Positions 35,033 to 36,219 of a DNA stretch of 36,219 bases are shown piece by piece. Source of the DNA: a virus. Made by a program: the position numbers and the translations under genes. The notes beneath the pieces were generated by a model. That model had not been told where the DNA came from. It saw nothing but the letters and a program-made list of their open reading frames with translations, and made no database searches. Position 1 is the first letter of the stretch, and each line of letters starts with the position of its first letter. The stretch covers positions 1 through 36,219 of IMG/VR virus record IMGVR_UViG_3300040801_001436. The stretch is one strand, 5' to 3'.

Positions 35033-35960
35033 GGGTTCCTCCCATAGATGGCAGTGTCGGGTCCAAGAAGAAGGTCTCACACCACGCCACTACCCGCCCA
35101 TCCTTCATCCTCTCCACGATCACCACGCCCATCCTCGGATTGCCCGTCCGCCCGCCACGAACCTTGTAGCCAAAGGCGTTCGGTGCTACCCAGGGCGGGT
35201 TGACCAGCGTCCACCGCATCCCCTGCGGGCTGCCCTCGCCGGCCGCGTGCTCCACATGCCGGTGACCACGGCAGATGATGTCAGGAGCAGTAGACCCCAC
35301 CTCGCCAGCCGAGTACATCAACTCCGCCAGCTCACCCCACGGCCCGGCACTGCGCCGGGACGCCGTGCCGGTCGTCGGAATGTGGTGGGCAAGATGCACT
35401 ATCTGGTCATGCCACCGGAACAGCCACACCTGAGAGCTGTACTGGCCAAGTGCGTTCTGGTCTGCGCCCCACGCCTGCGCCACATGCTCCTCGGTCTCTG
35501 ACTCCTGGCCCGTGTGGGCCGGGGTGCCCCTGGCCATCTTGAGCCACGCGCCACCGTCGATCAGGCGGCGGTAGGTCACGATGCAGTTGTCTACCTGGGC
35601 CTTGAGGTTGTTGGTCAGGAGATCCTTGGCGCGGTGGTGCTCGCCCTCCACCACGTCCCCGGTACACAGCAGCCCGTAGGACCGGCCGCCGGCGATCTCC
35701 TCCACCCTGTCGAGGCACCTGTCGAGGTGCCGGTTGATGGCCGCCTGTACCTGGTTGGGCGGGATGACGTGACCCGCGTCCGTGGTGAACCCCTGCGGCG
35801 GGCAGGCGGCGTGCTGGTGCCCACAATGCAGGTCTCCGAAGTGTACCAGCAGGTCCGGGCTGTGCCCGCGCACCAGGATCTCAGGCTTGGCCGGCTGCTC
35901 GCGATCTAGCAGCCCGAAGGCGTAGGCCAATCTGGTGTCATCGCATTCGGCGTCAGACAT
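35025..35960 (-). CDS. calcineurin-like metallophosphoesterase, 311 aa
   Basis: The metal-site motifs come in order: HFGDLHCGH (D43, H45), TGDVVEGEHH (D102), ARGTPAHTG near 143-151 where GNH[ED] is normally found, HLAHH (H192-193) and CRGHRHV (H233, H235). The fold should bind two metal ions and hydrolyse phosphoesters. Phage homologues act on nucleic acids or nucleotides; which substrate applies here is unknown. The GNHE-to-GTPAH change keeps the His but drops the Asn, a common variation in phage versions. Confidence 0.8.
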   Translation of the reverse strand: MSDAECDDTRLAYAFGLLDREQPAKPEILVRGHSPDLLVHFGDLHCGHQHAACPPQGFTTDAGHVIPPNQVQAAINRHLDRCLDRVEEIAGGRSYGLLCTGDVVEGEHHRAKDLLTNNLKAQVDNCIVTYRRLIDGGAWLKMARGTPAHTGQESETEEHVAQAWGADQNALGQYSSQVWLFRWHDQIVHLAHHIPTTGTASRRSAGPWGELAELMYSAGEVGSTAPDIICRGHRHVEHAAGEGSPQGMRWTLVNPPWVAPNAFGYKVRGGRTGNPRMGVVIVERMKDGRVVAWCETFFLDPTLPSMGGTHD

Positions 35961-35961
35961 T

Positions 35962-36177
35962 CTAGCCCTCCAGCAGTTCTAGGAAGGTTTGGCGATAAGT
36001 CCCGCATATTTCAGAAAGCCGCACAAGTTCGGCCTTTCCGTCGAGGTGCTTTACAGCGTCCCGGACCTCGTTGCAGAACTCAAACGCCAGCAACCCTAGC
36101 CTGGCCGCGTTGGCGTAATCCCTCGCCTCATCGTCGGTGTATGCGTAGAACGCTGCCACCGGCTGAAACTCGCTCAT
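35962..36177 (-). CDS. hypothetical protein, 71 aa
   Basis: All-alpha by appearance: TDDEARDYANAARLGLLAFE, EVRDAVKHLDGKAELVRLSE and ICGTYRQTFLELLEG. A strong ribosome site (GGCGGAGGAA) sits before ATG 36177. It ends one base before the phosphoesterase start. No family is recognised. If the window is circular, its start overlaps the end of the Lar-like gene as ATGA. Confidence 0.6.
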   Translation of the reverse strand: MSEFQPVAAFYAYTDDEARDYANAARLGLLAFEFCNEVRDAVKHLDGKAELVRLSEICGTYRQTFLELLEG

Positions 36178-36219
36178 TTCCTCCGCCTTTCGTCAAAATG
36201 CGACTTGATCAAAACATGA
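36174..36219 (-). pseudogene. possible 3' end of the Lar-like frame if the ends join
   Basis: Read on the minus strand from 36219 in the frame that leaves position 1, the codons give AHVLIKSHFDERRRK and then TGA at 36176-36174. The stop overlaps the next start as ATGA, as at other junctions in this operon. I label this only as a possible continuation; it depends on the window being circular. Confidence 0.35.

Noticed and set aside
1-36219. tRNA genes, insertion sequences, integrase and attachment sites
   Set aside because: I looked for cloverleaf-like segments, transposase or integrase motifs and saw none; the 27-bp repeats do not flank an integrase or tRNA.

Overview
The window reads as a nearly complete, probably complete, genome of a GC-rich tailed dsDNA phage (Caudoviricetes). 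The gene set points to a short-tailed, podovirus-type virion: large terminase, portal, scaffold, major capsid protein, decoration protein, two head-tail adaptors, a beta-helix tailspike-like protein, a stabilisation/tail-hub-like protein and three consecutive internal-virion-type proteins, the last of 1201 aa. There is no tape-measure, tail-tube or sheath gene. I see no integrase, repressor, tRNA, DNA polymerase or RNA polymerase, so a virulent lifestyle using host polymerases is likely, but this rests on absence. A lipoprotein spanin candidate suggests a host with an outer membrane.

Layout. (1) 1-6803, minus strand: tightly packed early/replication genes, many with short stop-start overlaps. 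From promoter to distal end they are a Rad52-type annealing protein, several small unknowns, an Ala-repeat protein, a small membrane protein, a possible helicase loader, a zinc-ribbon protein, a DnaB-type helicase, an SSB-like protein with a DLPF tip, further small genes, and a Lar-like gene cut by the window start. (2) 6804-7449: gene-poor control region with a minus promoter, plus-strand promoter-like sites, stacked hairpins and short iterated repeats. (3) 7450-8900, minus strand: a compact five-gene operon with its own promoter and an intrinsic terminator, bracketed by a 27-bp direct repeat. (4) 9001-32971, plus strand: small-terminase-like gene, small genes, a block of signal-peptide proteins, a lysis block, then packaging, capsid, tail and ejection genes. 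(5) 32973-36177, minus strand: a metallophosphoesterase, several small genes, a SLOG-fold protein and a RuvC-like resolvase, converging on the end of the late operon.

Joining the two window ends keeps the Lar-like frame open and ends it in an ATGA overlap with the gene at 36177. This suggests a circularly permuted or circularly assembled genome in which sections 5 and 1 form one leftward early transcription unit. Replication probably relies on the helicase, the possible loader, the SSB-like protein, Rad52-type annealing and RuvC-like junction cleavage, with polymerase supplied by the host.

The most unusual points are: the control region at 6.8-7.5 kb with a candidate structured RNA; a reused translation leader before eight minus-strand genes, including one perfect 35-bp duplication; the 27-bp repeat bracketing a promoter-operon-terminator unit; an ORF at 9001-9316 that makes sense only with a +1 frameshift; four genes with signal peptides beside or among virion genes, one an 871-aa protein with a glycosidase-like barrel; and a candidate unimolecular spanin overlapping a TM/coiled-coil gene.
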